Below are positions 42,467-43,494 of a stretch of 43,494 nucleotides of DNA, piece after piece. How positions within the stretch are numbered: position 1 is the first letter of the stretch; each line of letters begins with the position of its first letter. The position numbers and the translations under genes were made by a program. Below the pieces are notes generated by a model. It was given only the letters and a program-made list of their open reading frames with translations. It was not told where the DNA came from and did not search any database. Source of the DNA: an uncultured Ignavibacteria bacterium (GTDB lineage: Bacteria; Bacteroidota; Ignavibacteria; Tepidaquicellales; Tepidaquicellaceae); contig CALEVL010000182.1 of the NCBI GenBank assembly GCA_937924675.1, positions 1-43,494 on the forward strand, given 5' to 3'.

Positions 42467-42556
42467 GAACAATTTTGTAGAAGAGTTTGCTATTTGTTGC
42501 GTGTACTTCATTCAGTTTGCTAAAATTTTTTTACATACAAAATAGCTACTATAGAT

Positions 42557-43111
42557 ATGGATGACACTGATACAGTTAAAAGGCTTCTCTATCACAACTA
42601 CGCAAACTTATCTATGGCTCATGCGGCTATTGCAGCGAAGCGTGAAGATTACGGAGATAAGGATTATGAAATCCGCTCCGCTATGTTCAGAGATTTAATG
42701 AATGGTACAAAGAAGATCAGACCTATTTCGGAAGATGATCAGTTCTTGTCAAAAGATCATTGCAACTATTGCGGCAGTAAGAAGAAACTCACTACTGACC
42801 ACATATTCCCGAAGGGTGCTTTCCCTGAATATGAGAAAGAAAATGAAATGGTCGCTTGCAGTGTCTGCAAAAAATCCAGAAAGAATATGGACTTGCTGGA
42901 ATGGATGGACGCGCGCGAGGATTTCCTTCCGCTCATGGTAATTCGAAAATACTTAAAGCTTGTTCATTTATTCTGTCAGGAAAATGATTTGATGAGTATG
43001 GACTTGGAGGAAGCCCTTGAATGTGATCTTCCATTTGAAATGCAATTCTGGCCGGAGAAGTTCTGGCCGGCTGGAGATCTCAGACTTGTGGCAAAAGAGA
43101 AAAGTAAATAG
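42557..43111 (+). CDS. HNH endonuclease domain protein
   Basis: The 184-aa protein contains an HNH core in residues about 72-112: DHCNYCGSKKKLTTDHIFPKG (Cys-x2-Cys, then DH) and VACSVCKKSRKNMDLLEW (Cys-x2-Cys with the final Asn). The N-terminal 70 residues and the C-terminal 70 residues are helical and unrecognised. It follows the PD-(D/E)xK gene by 90 nt in the same direction. The two may form a small nuclease pair, possibly a separate defence system. A terminator follows at 43245. Confidence 0.82.
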   Translation: MDDTDTVKRLLYHNYANLSMAHAAIAAKREDYGDKDYEIRSAMFRDLMNGTKKIRPISEDDQFLSKDHCNYCGSKKKLTTDHIFPKGAFPEYEKENEMVACSVCKKSRKNMDLLEWMDAREDFLPLMVIRKYLKLVHLFCQENDLMSMDLEEALECDLPFEMQFWPEKFWPAGDLRLVAKEKSK

Positions 43112-43244
43112 AGCAACTAATGTGCATCGGTTTGTAAATTTGTCGTACAAGTCTGATGGAAATTTGTCCGAGCAAATCTTAAGAAAGTCACACCTATAAA
43201 AATGTCAACTTGCCAACTCAAAGATGATTATGCACATGAAAACT

Positions 43245-43270
43245 GTTAGCAGAAATGCTAACAACTTTTT
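43245..43270 (+). terminator. Rho-independent terminator after the HNH gene
   Basis: A perfect 7-bp stem, GTTAGCA (43245-43251) / TGCTAAC (43256-43262), closed by a GAAA tetraloop, is followed by AACTTTTT. It lies 134 nt after the HNH stop. The stem is AT-rich and short, so efficiency is uncertain. Confidence 0.55.
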
Positions 43271-43337
43271 GAAAAAACAGCCTTAAATGAGGCAGTAACG
43301 GAGGTGCGAAAACTGCATTTTTGAAGCAAAATTGCGG

Positions 43338-43387
43338 TTTTGTAGTGGTCCGAGCTGACTCTTAATCATTAGGTCGGGAGTTCAATT
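43338..43387 (+). pseudogene. tRNA-Lys(CTT)-like fragment
   Basis: GAGCTGACTCTTAATCATTA followed by GGTCGGGAGTTCAA (43352-43385) matches the middle of a tRNA-Lys: end of the D-arm, anticodon arm with loop CTCTTAA, variable loop, T-stem and TTCAA loop. The anticodon stem has a mismatch and the sequence diverges after the T-loop (ATTAGCAATTAGG), so no CCA-proximal arm forms. It is a tRNA remnant, as left by integration of a mobile element at a tRNA gene, or a decayed gene. Not functional. Confidence 0.4.
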
Positions 43388-43415
43388 AGCAATTAGGAAT
43401 TACGAATTATGAATT

Positions 43416-43447
43416 GCAGCCGGCAGAGATGTGCGGCTGTTTTTTTA
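43416..43447 (+). terminator. Rho-independent terminator at the right end
   Basis: CAGCCG (43417-43422) pairs with CGGCTG (43434-43439) around an 11-nt loop and is followed directly by seven T's (43440-43446). A classical intrinsic terminator shape. Confidence 0.65.
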
Positions 43448-43494
43448 GGGCAATTCTTTAAATAAAATTCTTCGCGGGTTCTGATTTCTAGTAG

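Overview
The window is a large, multi-layered type III-A CRISPR-Cas locus, probably from a member of the Bacteroidota/Ignavibacteriota (FCB) group. The clues are the AT-rich sequence, A-rich untranslated regions often lacking a Shine-Dalgarno site, TAnnTTTG-type promoter elements (e.g. 295-302, 14223-14230, 18696-18703) and the family content (DUF4407, many small membrane proteins). The taxonomic call is inference.

Layout. 1-7570: end of cas6, then cas10(csm1)-csm2-csm3-csm5-csm4, the cA4 ring nuclease csx3 and a Card1/Can2-type CARF nuclease. 7726-13806: an accessory block of a P-loop nucleotide kinase, a MoaA-like radical SAM enzyme, a GreA/B-like protein, several small unknown or membrane proteins, an EcsC-like protein, a four-TM protein and a VWA-like lipoprotein. 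14328-18345: a CARF-RelA/SpoT fusion, cas2 and a reverse transcriptase-Cas1 fusion. 18346-20249: leader and CRISPR array 1 (36-nt repeat, 18 spacers). 20250-21932: decayed sequence, dispersed repeats and a 21-bp minisatellite. 21933-29251: a lipoprotein, a four-gene cassette (small MazF/PemK-like protein, sigma-like factor, MazF-like-domain protein, Lon-like protease), then DUF1232, HNH, a helical protein, DUF4407 and a 25-aa peptide. 29399-33138: a second, stand-alone cas1-cas2 pair and a TPR protein. 33139-40491: CRISPR array 2 (30-nt repeat, about 108 repeats). 40509-43111: a small acidic protein, a paralogue of the accessory PF09650-like protein, a PD-(D/E)xK nuclease and an HNH nuclease. 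The right end holds two terminators around a tRNA-Lys-like fragment.

Main discovery. Eight copies of a bipartite promoter, TGGAAA-N16-CTCTTAT with exactly 16 nt spacing each time, lie in front of the accessory transcription units (7726, 9741, 10273, 10757, 11206, 11971, 21861, 26802) and were not seen in front of the cas, CARF or RT-cas1 genes. The architecture is that of an ECF sigma-factor regulon. A sigma-like factor sits in the same window beside MazF-like proteins and a Lon-type Ser/Lys protease, an arrangement resembling the CalpL/CalpT/CalpS system, in which cyclic oligoadenylate triggers proteolytic release of a sigma factor. The proposed model is: target RNA, then Cas10 cyclic oligoadenylate, then protease, then sigma release, then a locally encoded regulon of nucleotide-modifying and membrane proteins. 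Card1 and the CARF-RelA alarmone synthetase would act in parallel, with Csx3 as the off-switch.

A second theme is adaptation. Two complete acquisition modules each abut their own array, and the two repeats differ only in their 5' part while sharing an identical 25-nt 3' core, so one Cas6 could process both. Several spacers of the RT-Cas1 array are antisense to ribosome-binding/start regions, as expected if they were captured from RNA or selected to target mRNA.
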